From an uncultured Clostridia bacterium (GTDB taxonomy: Bacteria > Bacillota > Clostridia > Christensenellales > Aristaeellaceae), in NCBI GenBank assembly GCA_946411525.1, contig CAMKEI010000006.1:1-64000 (forward strand): DNA of 64,000 nt, read 5' to 3'. The notes under the pieces were generated by a model that was given only the letters and a program-made list of their open reading frames with translations, had not been told where the DNA came from and made no database searches. The position numbers and the translations under genes are program-made. Positions 49,909 through 59,546 of this stretch are shown here, one piece after another. Every line of letters starts with the position of its first letter. Within the stretch, counting starts at the first letter, position 1.

Positions 49909-50424
49909 TCAGTATACGCGCTTCACCAGGAACAGGTCGAACAGGCCGTTAACCAGGAAAGACGCCCCGATGAAGATCATGATCGCGTTGGCGATAATCC
50001 CCGGACGCATCACGATCAGCACGCCAAGCGCGATGATCACGACGCCCATGATGACGGCAATAATCCGGTTCTCCTTATCCACGCCCGCCGCCGCCAGATG
50101 GCTGAGGCCGTTCAGAATCAGGAAAACTCCCATGAGTGTCGGGAAAAAGTCCACAATCCCTTCCGCGCAGGTAATCAGGATGATTCCCGCCAGGATGGCA
50201 AGGCCTGCGATGATCAGGTCCGTCTTCAGCGTCGCCGTGGTGTCCGGCCGGATCAGGTTGATCGCCAGGTAAGCAATCCCGCCGGTAAGGATCAGGCCGC
50301 CGATAATCTTCACCAGAAGATCCAGCGCCGCCCTGCGGGCAATAATGATCACAATGCCCAGCGCCACGCTTACCAGCGCGTTGATGGTCTTGTTCTTCAG
50401 CATTTCCCTGAATCTGTACTCCAT
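49909..50424 (-). CDS. HdeD/DUF308 family membrane protein
   Basis: A 171-residue protein with six helices arranged in three pairs, each of the form GIVIIIARRAALDLLVKIIG, GLAILAGIILITCAEGIV and GVVIIALGVLIVMRPGIIA. This pseudo-repeat is the DUF308 pattern. In E. coli HdeD contributes to acid resistance. AAGAAGG precedes the ATG, and a consensus promoter lies upstream, implying steady expression as a single gene. Confidence 0.85.
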   Translation of the reverse strand: MEYRFREMLKNKTINALVSVALGIVIIIARRAALDLLVKIIGGLILTGGIAYLAINLIRPDTTATLKTDLIIAGLAILAGIILITCAEGIVDFFPTLMGVFLILNGLSHLAAAGVDKENRIIAVIMGVVIIALGVLIVMRPGIIANAIMIFIGASFLVNGLFDLFLVKRVY

Positions 50425-50486
50425 GACATATGCCTTCTTTCATCATCCGGCTTTCCCCTGCAGAAATCCGGTTATTCCCGGGGCCT

Positions 50487-50515
50487 GTTATACGCTGTAT
50501 CCATGCGGCTGTCAA
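50487..50515 (-). promoter_or_regulatory. SigmaA-type promoter of the DUF308 gene
   Basis: On the minus strand TTGACA (50510-50515), 17 bp, TATAAC (50487-50492). Confidence 0.8.
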
Positions 50516-50563
50516 TCATGGATTACGAAAACGATCCCCTGCGGCGTTCCCGGATCCCGGGGC

Positions 50564-51784
50564 TTATTTCCTGCTGTGCCCTTCCCGCATGAAGATATAC
50601 TCCCCGGCAAACGCCATGGTGCCGTCCGCCCTGACGCCGACGCAGTAATCGTAACCGGTGCCGATGTCTGTGATATCCGTCCAGCCGGAAAGATCCGGCG
50701 GCGTTACGCCGGCCATGCCGGCGGAAAGGACCGTCCCGTCCTGTTTCAGGCCCAGGACCCACCGGTCCCCGATGACAACCTTCTTCATCCCGGTCCAGTT
50801 CCCGATGATCCGGGCCAGTTCCTCCGGCGCGGCCAGGACCGTTCCGTCTTTCCGGACTGCGGCGTAAGCGGCGCGGTATTTCCGCGTGGCGGGAGTAAAC
50901 ATGCAGGAGGACGCTTCCAGGCTGGCGATGTCCGTCCAGTTCGCCCAGTCCGCTTCCGTATCCAGGCTCTCGTCTTCCTGGACGAATACCGTGCCGTCGT
51001 CCATCAGGAGGATGCAGCGGCAGCCGTTGTCCTGGATATCCATCACGCGGGCCAGGTCTTCCGGGCCGGGCGCGCGGGGATAGATCCAGTTGCCGGAAAC
51101 CTCTTCCTCGCCCCGCAGCAGTCGGCCGTCCGTCGAGATGCCGAAAATCCATTCGTCTCCCCCGACCAGCCGCAGCCTGTGTTTGCCCAGGATGCCGTAA
51201 GGCGTGGAGTCCGCGTGATAGATTCCGTCTTTATCCAGTGCGTAATATTCCAGGCCGAGGGTACAGAAACCCGCCTGCCGGATATCGTGAAGTCCGTTCA
51301 TCCAGTTCCGGAATTCGGTCCAGCCTCCGTCATCCGCCGTATGGATCCCGGTTCCCGCCGCCGCCACCGTGCCGTCCTTCCGCAGGACGATCATGCCTGT
51401 TACGGACGCGCTCACAGATTCAGCGCCGTACCAGATCTTTTCCCCGGCGTCGATAAACTCCGCCTTCATCCAGCCGGTATAGTCCACGTTGGTGTAGTCG
51501 ACGTGGAGTCCGGCGTTGATCTCATACCAGAGCACGCCCTTGCTGTCCGTTCTGGAATCGCGGATCCAGACGCAGGTATCCCGCGGCAGCCGGACGATCG
51601 TTTTCCCGCCGACGCCCCGGCGCAGCGCCACGTCCGTGTTGTTCACGAAGCCGAAACCCAGCGTTTCCGCCGAAGCGGCTGAAACAGCGGTGAACAGGAT
51701 TGCGAAACAACAAACCAGAACGGTCAGTTTTTTCATGATTCCCCGTGTCAGCCGGTGATACCGGGCGCGTTCTCCCATATTCAT
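50564..51784 (-). CDS. Secreted SH3b-like protein with RCC1-type repeats
   Basis: GGAGGACG is correctly spaced for the ATG at 51784, giving 406 residues with an 18-residue positively charged n-region before the signal peptide core (KKLTVLVCCFAILFTAVSAAS); a second start at 51736 is possible but has a poor ribosome site. An SH3b-like domain comes first (TDVALRRGVGGKTIVRLPRD). The remainder is a series of strand-turn units with 'G-x-x-x-x-x-LKxDGTV' (VLRKDGTVAAAG, LLMDDGTVFVQE, GLKQDGTVLSAG, GVRADGTMAFAG), an RCC1-like propeller. The function is unknown. Confidence 0.75.
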   Translation of the reverse strand: MNMGERARYHRLTRGIMKKLTVLVCCFAILFTAVSAASAETLGFGFVNNTDVALRRGVGGKTIVRLPRDTCVWIRDSRTDSKGVLWYEINAGLHVDYTNVDYTGWMKAEFIDAGEKIWYGAESVSASVTGMIVLRKDGTVAAAGTGIHTADDGGWTEFRNWMNGLHDIRQAGFCTLGLEYYALDKDGIYHADSTPYGILGKHRLRLVGGDEWIFGISTDGRLLRGEEEVSGNWIYPRAPGPEDLARVMDIQDNGCRCILLMDDGTVFVQEDESLDTEADWANWTDIASLEASSCMFTPATRKYRAAYAAVRKDGTVLAAPEELARIIGNWTGMKKVVIGDRWVLGLKQDGTVLSAGMAGVTPPDLSGWTDITDIGTGYDYCVGVRADGTMAFAGEYIFMREGHSRK

Positions 51785-51843
51785 CGTCCTCCATACCCTT
51801 TACCATAACAGACGAAGAAACCGGCCGTCCTGTTCCTGTTTCC

Positions 51844-53784
51844 TTATTTCTTCCGTACCCTGAAGAAGACCGCGGCCAGCGGTGGAAGGACGATTTCGCA
51901 GGAGAAGGGATGCGCTTCCTGGGGAAGTTCCTCCGCGTGGAGAACGGTGCCGTTGTAGAGGTTGCTGCCGCCGAATTCCGCCCTGTCGGAATTGAGGATT
52001 TCGGTCAGTTCACAGTCAAAGGGCAGGCCGATCCGGTAATTCAGGTAGGGCTGCGGCGTGAAGTTCACCGCGCAGACGACGCAGCTGTCCCCGTCGTCGG
52101 AACGCATGACCGCCACCACGCTGCGCTGGTTGTCGTTCACGTTCAGCCATTTGAATCCGTCCCAGCTGTCGTCGATCCTGTGCATGGCGGGTTCCCCGCT
52201 GTACAGTCTGTTCAGCGCTTTCATGTATTTCTGCAGTTCGGGATGCCGCTCATACCCGAGCAGGAACCAGTCAAGCTGCTGATAGTCCCGCCATTCCACG
52301 AACTGGCCGAATTCCCCGCCCATGAACAGCAGTTTCTTGCCGGGATGCGCCATATAATACCCGTACAGCGCGCGCAGGCTGGCGAACTTCTGCCACAGGT
52401 CGCCGGGCTGCTTATCGATCATGGAGCGCTTGCAGTGAACCACTTCGTCGTGGGAGAAGGGCAGCACATAGTTTTCGCTGAACGCGTACATCATGGAAAA
52501 AGTGATTTTGTCATGGTGATACTGCCGGTAAATCGGATCCAGGCCGATGTAGGAAAGGATATCGTTCATCCAGCCCATGTTCCACTTGAAGCTGAAGCCC
52601 AGGCCGCCGTCCGCGATGGGATGGGTCACCTTGGGAAACGCGGTGGATTCCTCCGCCACGGTGATCGCGCCGGGGCACTCCCTGCTGACGGTTTCATTGA
52701 ATTTCTGCAGGAAGCTCACCGCTTCCAGGTTTTCATGCCCGCCGTACTGATTGGGTACCCACTGGCCCGGTTCCTTGCCGAAATCCAGGTACAGCATACA
52801 GCTGACCGCGTCGCAGCGCAGGCCGTCGGCGTGGTACTCCCTGAGCCAGAAAAGCGCGTTGGACAGCAGGAAGCTGACCGCCTCCCCCCGGGCGTAGTCG
52901 AACAGCAGCGTTCCCCATTGCGGCATTTCCGCGCGGCGGGAGTCGGCATGCTCATAGCAGGGCGTTCCGTCGAACAGGCGCAGCCCCGCCTCGTCCTTGG
53001 GGAAGTGGGCGGGCACCCAGTCGAGAATCACCCCGATGCCCGCCTGGTGCAGCCGGTCTACCAGGACCCGGAGCTGGTCCGGCGTACCGTAGCGGGATGT
53101 CGGCGCGTAATAGCCGATCACCTGGTAGCCCCAGGAGCCGTCAAAAGGATGCTCCATCACCGGCATGAATTCCACATGCGTATAGCCCATATCCTGCAGA
53201 TAGGGAACCAGCAGGTCGGCAATCTCGGCGTAATTCAGGACGCGTCCGTCCTCTCCCCTGTGCCAGGTACCCAGGTGCATTTCATAGATGTTCATGGGCT
53301 CGCGGCAGGGCGTTTTCCCCTTCCGCGCTTCCATCCACTCGTTGTCGTTCCACTGATACTCCGACAGGTTCCGCAGTTTGCTGCCGTTGCTGGGCCGCAT
53401 TTCCATTTCAAAGCCGTATGGATCGGCCCGCATGTGCCATTCCCCGTTGGCGCAGAGAATGTCGTATTTATAGGTGCGGAGCAGTTCCGCTGCTTCGGGG
53501 CTGCCGTCCTTTTCCGGATCCTCCCCGGGGCGGAACATCGCGTCCGGCAGCCGCAGCTCCCAGATGCCGTCGTACTGCTTGACCATGGGAAAGGCTTCCC
53601 TGTCCCAGTTGCAGAACCCGCCCACGAGGGAAACCCGCTGGGCGTTGGGCGCCCAGACGGAGAAATGCCATTTCAGTTCCCCGTCTTCCTCCACGGGATG
53701 CGCGCCCAGAAAGTCATACGCGTCCGCGCAGCTCCCCATATGAAAGCTTTCACGCCGCTGGCCGTCCGGCGGATTGTACCACAT
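51844..53784 (-). CDS. glgB: 1,4-alpha-glucan branching enzyme
   Basis: AGGAGG precedes the ATG. The 646-residue GH13 enzyme has an N-terminal CBM48-like domain (DFLGAHPVEE, FSVWAPNAQRVSLVGGFCNWD), the barrel motifs (VEFMPVMEHPFDGSWGYQV, DWVPAHFP, the nucleophile region DGLRCDAVSCML, the acid/base AEESTAFP and LPFSHDEVVH) and a C-terminal beta domain. It cleaves alpha-1,4 links in glycogen and makes alpha-1,6 branches. No other glycogen gene is in the window, so it is a solitary glgB here. Confidence 0.95.
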   Translation of the reverse strand: MWYNPPDGQRRESFHMGSCADAYDFLGAHPVEEDGELKWHFSVWAPNAQRVSLVGGFCNWDREAFPMVKQYDGIWELRLPDAMFRPGEDPEKDGSPEAAELLRTYKYDILCANGEWHMRADPYGFEMEMRPSNGSKLRNLSEYQWNDNEWMEARKGKTPCREPMNIYEMHLGTWHRGEDGRVLNYAEIADLLVPYLQDMGYTHVEFMPVMEHPFDGSWGYQVIGYYAPTSRYGTPDQLRVLVDRLHQAGIGVILDWVPAHFPKDEAGLRLFDGTPCYEHADSRRAEMPQWGTLLFDYARGEAVSFLLSNALFWLREYHADGLRCDAVSCMLYLDFGKEPGQWVPNQYGGHENLEAVSFLQKFNETVSRECPGAITVAEESTAFPKVTHPIADGGLGFSFKWNMGWMNDILSYIGLDPIYRQYHHDKITFSMMYAFSENYVLPFSHDEVVHCKRSMIDKQPGDLWQKFASLRALYGYYMAHPGKKLLFMGGEFGQFVEWRDYQQLDWFLLGYERHPELQKYMKALNRLYSGEPAMHRIDDSWDGFKWLNVNDNQRSVVAVMRSDDGDSCVVCAVNFTPQPYLNYRIGLPFDCELTEILNSDRAEFGGSNLYNGTVLHAEELPQEAHPFSCEIVLPPLAAVFFRVRKK

Positions 53785-54000
53785 ATCACCAGTCCTCCTG
53801 TCTTTTTTCTGTGGGATGGTTTAGTCAGAACCGCGCAGAATCACGGTTTGCCGGTAAAAGATGAACTTGTCGCTGTCATGTCCTGATCCTTCTGAATCTT
53901 ACCACACCGGCCGGAAAAAGGAAAGGCGTTCATCCCTGTTCATCTTTCCGGTCCCGCGCGCCGCGTCCGTCCGGTCAGGCGTGCTGTACGGGATATCGGA

Positions 54001-55236
54001 TTATTCCTGATACTTTTCCATCACCTGTCTGATCGCCCCTTCAATATACATATGCCCGCTGACCGCCAGCGTCATGGACGAGATGTCGGCCTTTTCCGGC
54101 GGATCGTCCACGGCGGCTTCCCACTTCCTGTACGCCGCGTTCCGGTGCATATCCACCACCACCGCATAGGTGGTGGTCCGGTACGCCGCCGCCGAGCGTT
54201 CCGGCCCGGAATAATATCCGACCTGCAGGTTCTCGGCATAAATAATCACAAATGTATCCGCCTCCGACAGGCTTTTCGCCAGCAGCTCGTCCGGGACGTC
54301 ATAGAAATGCCCGTTGTACTTCAGTTCGGAAAGGGAATCATTATATGAACCGTTTTCCGTCCAGATCCCGAAAACCAGTTTCCCGGTTGCCACAGGCTGT
54401 CCGGGCAGTTCATCCATGCCGCTGTAATAATACTCCCTGATCATGTTCCTGATGCTGTCCCGGTCTTCCTCATACTGCGCTTCGGCGGCCGCCGCTGAAG
54501 CCGCGTTCTTCAGCAGGTCGTTGTATTCACTGGATTTCACCCATGCCGGATCAATACGGGCTTCACTGATCTCAATCACCGGGCGGACGCCTCTGTTGAC
54601 ATACATGGCCGTTTGTTCCCATTTCAGATCACCGCCCGCCTGGACGCAGTGGGCTCCCGTGTTTGATTTCGAGTACGACCTCAGCCACCACTCCGTGCTG
54701 CCGTCTTTGTCCGCATGAAACGACCGGCTGACAGATTCGGAAGCCGGACCGGCCAGCAGCTGTTTCGATTTGAAAAAGTATTGTTCACAGTCGTCATAGC
54801 TCAGGAGATAGACCTGGTCCTGCGTATCATTGCCGGGCTTGACCTTTGCGTTCAGCGTCCTTTTCTCCGGTGCGGGTACGGTGACCGTGTTCAGCAGCGC
54901 CTGTTCCCCGGCGGAAAAGGCCGCGTTTTTGAACTCATTGTTCAGCCACGCCCTCAGGGAGCTGGATTCCCAGGTGGCGGATTCTTTCATTCCCTCGTTG
55001 TACGGCATTGCTGCCAGGACGCGTCTGCTGAGCAGCGTTGCGTTTCCGCCCTGCAGGTCAAGAACGATCCACTCGATTTCCTCCGGGCCGTTCCCTTCGT
55101 CGGCGTCCTGCTCAAAGCGGCCGAAGGTCACGATATCGCCCACGGCAGGGGAATCTTCCGCCTCCGCGGAGATCATCCATGAAAAAACCAGACCGAGGAT
55201 TAACAGAACCGCAATCAGAACCGGACATTTTTTCAT
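54001..55236 (-). CDS. Secreted DUF6273-like protein
   Basis: GGGAGG supports the ATG at 55236, giving 411 residues with a signal peptide (MKKCPVLIAVLLILGLVFS...). The mature part opens AVGDIVTFGRFEQD, continues IEWIVLDLQGGNATLLSRRV, SSLRAWLNNEFKNAAFSAGE and WWLRSYSKSNTG, ending RGVRPVIEI: this is the DUF6273 fold, distantly like formylglycine-generating enzymes but without their catalytic Cys pair. A second ~130-residue C-terminal domain (TTYAVVVDMHRNAAYRKWEA) is unrecognised. It is preceded by the terminator of the next gene and is likely a single transcript. Confidence 0.82.
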   Translation of the reverse strand: MKKCPVLIAVLLILGLVFSWMISAEAEDSPAVGDIVTFGRFEQDADEGNGPEEIEWIVLDLQGGNATLLSRRVLAAMPYNEGMKESATWESSSLRAWLNNEFKNAAFSAGEQALLNTVTVPAPEKRTLNAKVKPGNDTQDQVYLLSYDDCEQYFFKSKQLLAGPASESVSRSFHADKDGSTEWWLRSYSKSNTGAHCVQAGGDLKWEQTAMYVNRGVRPVIEISEARIDPAWVKSSEYNDLLKNAASAAAAEAQYEEDRDSIRNMIREYYYSGMDELPGQPVATGKLVFGIWTENGSYNDSLSELKYNGHFYDVPDELLAKSLSEADTFVIIYAENLQVGYYSGPERSAAAYRTTTYAVVVDMHRNAAYRKWEAAVDDPPEKADISSMTLAVSGHMYIEGAIRQVMEKYQE

Positions 55237-55317
55237 ATGAGCCGCCTCCCGCAGACTGTGCGTATTGTTTTTCAAAGCAAGGATCACTGTATGTATCATA
55301 TCATATCGGAGCAAAAA

Positions 55318-55349
55318 GAAAAAGCCTTCCGGATGACGTTCCGGAAGGC
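55318..55349 (-). terminator. Intrinsic terminator of the two-component operon
   Basis: GCCTTCCGGA / TCCGGAAGGC, a perfect 10-bp stem, followed leftward by TTTTTCTTTTT. Confidence 0.9.
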
Positions 55350-55369
55350 TTTCGGCTGCATGCCGGCGC

Positions 55370-57331
55370 TTATTTGTTTATCTGGCCCGGGATATGGGGA
55401 TAAAGACCGCACCAGCAGCTTTCGCCGTCTTTGTACATCTGCAGATAGATATCCATGCCGGCCGTTTTCAGCTGATAGGTCACGGTGGCTTCCGTGTCGA
55501 AGGACGGATCGTTGGACCAGTCTTCCAGGATTTCCTCCGCGGAAATCTTCAGGGTCCTGTCTGCCCATTTCTGTGCCGCAGCCCGGTATTCCTCATCGGT
55601 CAGTTCAGCCAGGTAACCGGATTCCCTTGGATAGCTGAGGAAGACACAGGACAGTCTCAGGCCGATCGTTTGGGTGAAATACGGCGTCTGATAAACGATC
55701 ATGCTTTCCGGATTTCCGTCTGCGGATTTTTTTTCTCCGGCAGGGAAGGAATAATCGGTGCGGTACTGGACATAGGATCCGGTTCTGTCCCTGGAAAAGC
55801 CGGTTGTGGTCATTTCCGCCGGAAGGTTCAGGATTTCCTGCAGTAAATGCCTGGCGCTGCTGTCAACGAGGTCCTGATCGAGATCCCGTACCGGTTCTGC
55901 CGATTCGGCCGCTTCTTCCGTTTCGGCTGCTTCTTCCGCGCCGGTTCCGGCAGAGCCTGTCAGCACCCAGTCGTCAAACTCGGTGGCATAATCCCGGTCA
56001 TAGACGCAGCACTGGCAGTACCGCGCGTCGGCTTCATACATTTCCAGGCAGACAAGCCATTCGGTGGTCAGCAGCCGGTACTGTACGGTTCCCCAGTCCT
56101 CAAGCCGTTCGTCGAAGGCCCATTCCGACAGGATATCCTCTTCCGGAATCAGCAGGTACTTCTCCGCCCACCGCTGCGCGGATGCCGTCAGTTCTTCCGC
56201 GCTGCATCTGGCCCCGCTGCCGGATCCGTCTGCATAGGGGTAATCGATCATGACCCGGACCACAACCGGTTCCTCAGGGAAACTCTCCCCTCTCTTGGTC
56301 AGATCCTGCTCAACCATCACGCTTTCGGGTGTTTCTTCCGGCGAGTCGTACATTCCGTCACAGGATTTGCTGTCGATACGGAAACTGTTCCTGTATTCGA
56401 TATAATTCTCGCTGTACGCGTACCGGCTCTCGTCTGTGGCGGTCATGGACAGCGGCAGGGGGAACAGTTTGTGCGCGTACTGCCTGGCCTTCTTTTCCAG
56501 CAGGTCCGGCCGGATCTCCCATTCAGTTTCTTGCGCGAAGGCAAAGGCCGCCAGCTCATTGTCGGTCATGGCCCTGTAGGGATAAAAGCAGAAGGGCTCA
56601 AGGTAATCGTAGGCGGCATACTCGTATCCGGGCATCTGAGCCAGCGTGGATCGGCAGCTGGACGGGGCGGTGAAGGATTCCCTGTCCAGTATGCCGCTGC
56701 GGATCATCTTCTGGAGCTCCGCCATGCGGTTCTGTTCGTCTCCGGTCAGTCTCCGGGTCGCGGGATTGTACAGCCGGGACCTGCCGCGCGTGCAGTTTGT
56801 GCCGTCCAGCGAATCCGGATCGAAGGGAATCCCTAGCTCATCAAAGGCGGCGATCAGGCTCAGAAGCTGATCCCGGTTCATCTGGAAGTTGGGAAGAATC
56901 ACATAGAAGGTCCTGCCGCAGAAGTCTTCCGGGTCCAGCGCATAAACCCCGGCCTCGAACACTCTTTCCTGGTTCGCGTAGTGCCGGTCTTCAAACGCGG
57001 CCTGTTCCCCCGCGTCCCGGGCAGCCAGGAGTTCCCGTACCGTTGCCAGTTCCGCGTCCGTCAGCCGCGGGTAGTTCAGCTGCTCCGATTCCGCTGTGGT
57101 CCCGCGCTGCGGAAGGATACCGACAGCGGGAAGGTAGGAACCGTCGTCCTGGACCTCCTCCTCCTCTTCCGGCAGTTCTTCGTCCGTGTCGCCGCCGGCC
57201 TCTTCCGGCAGGCTGATCTCCGGTGCGGGTTCCAGTGTGTCTTCCGTAACCGCCAGGGCGGAGAAAGGGAACAGGGTCAGTGCCAGCAGAACCGCCAGCA
57301 GGGATGTGAATGAATGATTGAATCTGAACAT
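55370..57331 (-). CDS. Secreted protein with an internal duplication, two-component-linked
   Basis: A 653-residue protein with signal peptide (FTSLLAVLLALTLFPFSALA) and an acidic linker (residues 30-62). A first domain reaches about 255. Two related units follow: one has AQRWAEKYLLIPEEDILSEW with a later CLEMYEADARYCQCCVY, the other AQKWADRTLKISAEEILEDW with a later YLQMYKDGESCWCGLY, so about 200 residues were duplicated. AAAGGAG precedes the ATG. It starts 16 bases after the histidine kinase stop, so it is probably an output or sensor accessory of that system. No family recognised. Confidence 0.75.
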   Translation of the reverse strand: MFRFNHSFTSLLAVLLALTLFPFSALAVTEDTLEPAPEISLPEEAGGDTDEELPEEEEEVQDDGSYLPAVGILPQRGTTAESEQLNYPRLTDAELATVRELLAARDAGEQAAFEDRHYANQERVFEAGVYALDPEDFCGRTFYVILPNFQMNRDQLLSLIAAFDELGIPFDPDSLDGTNCTRGRSRLYNPATRRLTGDEQNRMAELQKMIRSGILDRESFTAPSSCRSTLAQMPGYEYAAYDYLEPFCFYPYRAMTDNELAAFAFAQETEWEIRPDLLEKKARQYAHKLFPLPLSMTATDESRYAYSENYIEYRNSFRIDSKSCDGMYDSPEETPESVMVEQDLTKRGESFPEEPVVVRVMIDYPYADGSGSGARCSAEELTASAQRWAEKYLLIPEEDILSEWAFDERLEDWGTVQYRLLTTEWLVCLEMYEADARYCQCCVYDRDYATEFDDWVLTGSAGTGAEEAAETEEAAESAEPVRDLDQDLVDSSARHLLQEILNLPAEMTTTGFSRDRTGSYVQYRTDYSFPAGEKKSADGNPESMIVYQTPYFTQTIGLRLSCVFLSYPRESGYLAELTDEEYRAAAQKWADRTLKISAEEILEDWSNDPSFDTEATVTYQLKTAGMDIYLQMYKDGESCWCGLYPHIPGQINK

Positions 57332-57347
57332 GCGTTAATCGCTCCTT

Positions 57348-58709
57348 TCATTCACAGGATACCTGATCCGCTGTTTCAGTGTCTTCACACGGATGTAACG
57401 GGAGTGTAAACTCGACGGTCGTTCCCTTGCCGGGTTCGCTCCGGATTTCAAGCGACGTTCCGTGCAGCCCGGCGATAGCTTCGCAGATCGCCAGGCCCAG
57501 GCCGGCGCCGCCGGAAGCCCGGGTCCGGGCCGGATCGGCCTTCCAGAAGGGCTCCCTGCACTGCTTCACTTCTTCGGCCGTCATGCCCTTGCCTTCATCC
57601 GCGACGGTGAATCCCCGGGGATGCAGGGTGACCCGCACAGGTGTTTCCGTCCCGCTCTTCAGGGCGTTGTTCACAAGGTTGCGCATCAGCTGGATGATCA
57701 GGGAACGGTCCGCTGTGACGTCGGAATCGTCCCCGGCGAGCTCCGCCTCCGGCGTGACCGCCAGGGCTTCCACGGCGGCTTCCTTCAGGGAAAAGCTTTC
57801 CACGTTCAGTCCGGCGCCGTTCATCTGCGTCAGCTTCATCAGGTTCGCGTCCATATCGGACAGCCGGCGGGACTCCTTCACGATCAGGTCGCACATCTCG
57901 TTCCGCAGCGCCTCGTCCGCCGTATCATTCTGGATCAGCCGCGCGGCGCTGATCACAGAGGTCAGCGGCGTGCGCATCTCGTGAGCCAGGGCGTCGATGA
58001 GCTGCTGGCGCTGCCTGGCCTCTTCCCGGAGGGATTCCTCCCTTTTTTCCACGGCGTCGTTCATGGCGACGAACGCGTCGGTCAGTTTCCCGATCTCGTC
58101 CTGTTTCCCGGAAGGCTTCAGGCTGAAGGGCTCCCCGCTGCGAACGGCGTCCGCGGAGCGGGAGAGGGTGCTGAGCCTCCGGGTGATCCCGCGGGAAATC
58201 AGCAGGGACAGCGCCGCCGCCAGGATGATCCCGCCCACGCAGATCAGCGCGCCGTAGGTGATCTGCCGGCGGCGCGCGTCATAGAATCCGGAGAAGTCCG
58301 AGACAGTAATCAGCCGGATCCGGTCGTTCAGGGGATGGATCACGTACATCTCCTCGTCCCCGGAGGACAGGCAGGTGGAACGTTCCGTGGCGTCCAGGAA
58401 TCCGGAATAGCGCTCCGGCAGTCCCTCGTCCAGGGGCGTCCCGTCCAGGTAAACCAGAATCCGCAGGTGGCCCGCGCCGAACTGCTGCACGATTTTCTGC
58501 GCCGACTGCCCGATCGCGGCTTCTTCACTCTCCGTGCTGCGGCGGACCTCCATCATCAGGGCCCGGGCGATGGCGGCCTCCTCGTGAAGGGCGCTTTCCC
58601 GGGCGTTGGTCACGGACTGCTGAAAACTCCGGTCGACCTGCAGGTACAGCGACGCGGGCAGGATCAGCAGGAGCAGCAGGAGCATGCCGGAGATAATCTG
58701 TTTTCTCAT
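57348..58709 (-). CDS. Sensor histidine kinase
   Basis: A 453-residue kinase: helix 1 (ISGMLLLLLLILPASLYLQV), an outer sensor of about 140 residues, helix 2 (ALICVGGIILAAALSLLIS), HAMP domain (RRLSTLSRSADAVRSGEPFS), the H-box DALAHEMRTPLTSVISA (His near 243), and ATPase boxes NLVNNALKSG, VADEGKGM and GGAGLGLAICEAI. It overlaps the response regulator gene by four bases and is followed by the secreted protein gene. It should phosphorylate the adjacent regulator. Confidence 0.92.
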   Translation of the reverse strand: MRKQIISGMLLLLLLILPASLYLQVDRSFQQSVTNARESALHEEAAIARALMMEVRRSTESEEAAIGQSAQKIVQQFGAGHLRILVYLDGTPLDEGLPERYSGFLDATERSTCLSSGDEEMYVIHPLNDRIRLITVSDFSGFYDARRRQITYGALICVGGIILAAALSLLISRGITRRLSTLSRSADAVRSGEPFSLKPSGKQDEIGKLTDAFVAMNDAVEKREESLREEARQRQQLIDALAHEMRTPLTSVISAARLIQNDTADEALRNEMCDLIVKESRRLSDMDANLMKLTQMNGAGLNVESFSLKEAAVEALAVTPEAELAGDDSDVTADRSLIIQLMRNLVNNALKSGTETPVRVTLHPRGFTVADEGKGMTAEEVKQCREPFWKADPARTRASGGAGLGLAICEAIAGLHGTSLEIRSEPGKGTTVEFTLPLHPCEDTETADQVSCE

Positions 58710-59362
58710 ACGTCCTCCCGGAACCGATAACCGTATCGGATGATGGTCTCAATCTTGTCCGCCCCGATTTTCCCCCGAAGCCGCTGGACGTGGACGTCCA
58801 CGGTGCGGGTCTCGCCGGTATAGTGGTATCCCCACACGGCGCCCAGCAGTTCCTCCCGGCTCAGGGCGGTCCTGCCGGCGTCGATCAGGGCCTTCAGCAG
58901 GTTGAATTCCAGCGTGGTCAGCGATACGGGTTCGCCGTTCCTCCAGACTTCCCGTGTTTCGAAGTTGACCCGGAGGTCGCCCCGCTCATAGACGGCGCTG
59001 TCGGCGCGGGTACGTTTCAGCACGTTTTCCACCCGGGCAATCAGCTCCGCCGGCTCAAAGGGTTTCAGGATATAGTCGTAGGCGCCCATGCGAAGCCCCC
59101 GTACCCGGTCCGGCACGGCGGTCTTTGCGGTCAGGAAGATGACGGGGATCCCGGCGCGGATCAGGTCCTCCCCCAGGGAGAATCCGTCCTCCCCGGGCAT
59201 CATGACGTCCAGCAGCGCCAGGGCCGGTTTCTCCTTCCGGAGCTCGTCCCGGGCGCAGGCTGCGTCCTCCAGTTCCTTCACGTTATAGCCGGCCAGCTGC
59301 AGATGCATGCCGGTAAGCCGCCGGATAGCCGGTTCGTCTTCCACCAGGAATATCGTCTCCAC
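58706..59362 (-). CDS. OmpR-family response regulator
   Basis: AAAGGA is nine bases before a GTG at 59362; the track's upstream extension is not needed. The 218-residue protein begins ETIFLVEDEPAIRRL, has LLDVMMPGEDG with the phospho-Asp, FLTAKTAVPDR and KPFEPAELIARV, then a winged-helix domain (VSLTTLEFNLLKALIDAG, TRTVDVHVQRLRGKIG). It is first in the regulator-kinase-secreted protein operon. Target genes are not evident; the operon's own secreted protein is the obvious candidate. Confidence 0.92.
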   Translation of the reverse strand: METIFLVEDEPAIRRLTGMHLQLAGYNVKELEDAACARDELRKEKPALALLDVMMPGEDGFSLGEDLIRAGIPVIFLTAKTAVPDRVRGLRMGAYDYILKPFEPAELIARVENVLKRTRADSAVYERGDLRVNFETREVWRNGEPVSLTTLEFNLLKALIDAGRTALSREELLGAVWGYHYTGETRTVDVHVQRLRGKIGADKIETIIRYGYRFREDV

Positions 59363-59458
59363 GGGCGTTCGTCCTTTCCGTTCAATGATCCGGTATGATT
59401 GTACCATCATATGGCGGATCCGGATGTAACAAAACTGTAAAACCTGTAAAGGATGCTT

Positions 59459-59487
59459 TTGACGTTCCCCGTTTCATTTGGTATGAT
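59459..59487 (+). promoter_or_regulatory. SigmaA-type promoter
   Basis: TTGACG (59459-59464), 17 bp, TATGAT (59482-59487), upstream of the AAGGAGG site at 59536. Confidence 0.75.
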
Positions 59488-59546
59488 GTAATATAGACAG
59501 TATTGTTTCCATATTTGCTTTCTGAAAACCGGATAAGGAGGTCCTC

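Noticed and set aside
51745-53886. 713-residue plus-strand ORF opposite glgB
   Set aside because: Mirror of a complete branching enzyme; no ribosome site, no family.
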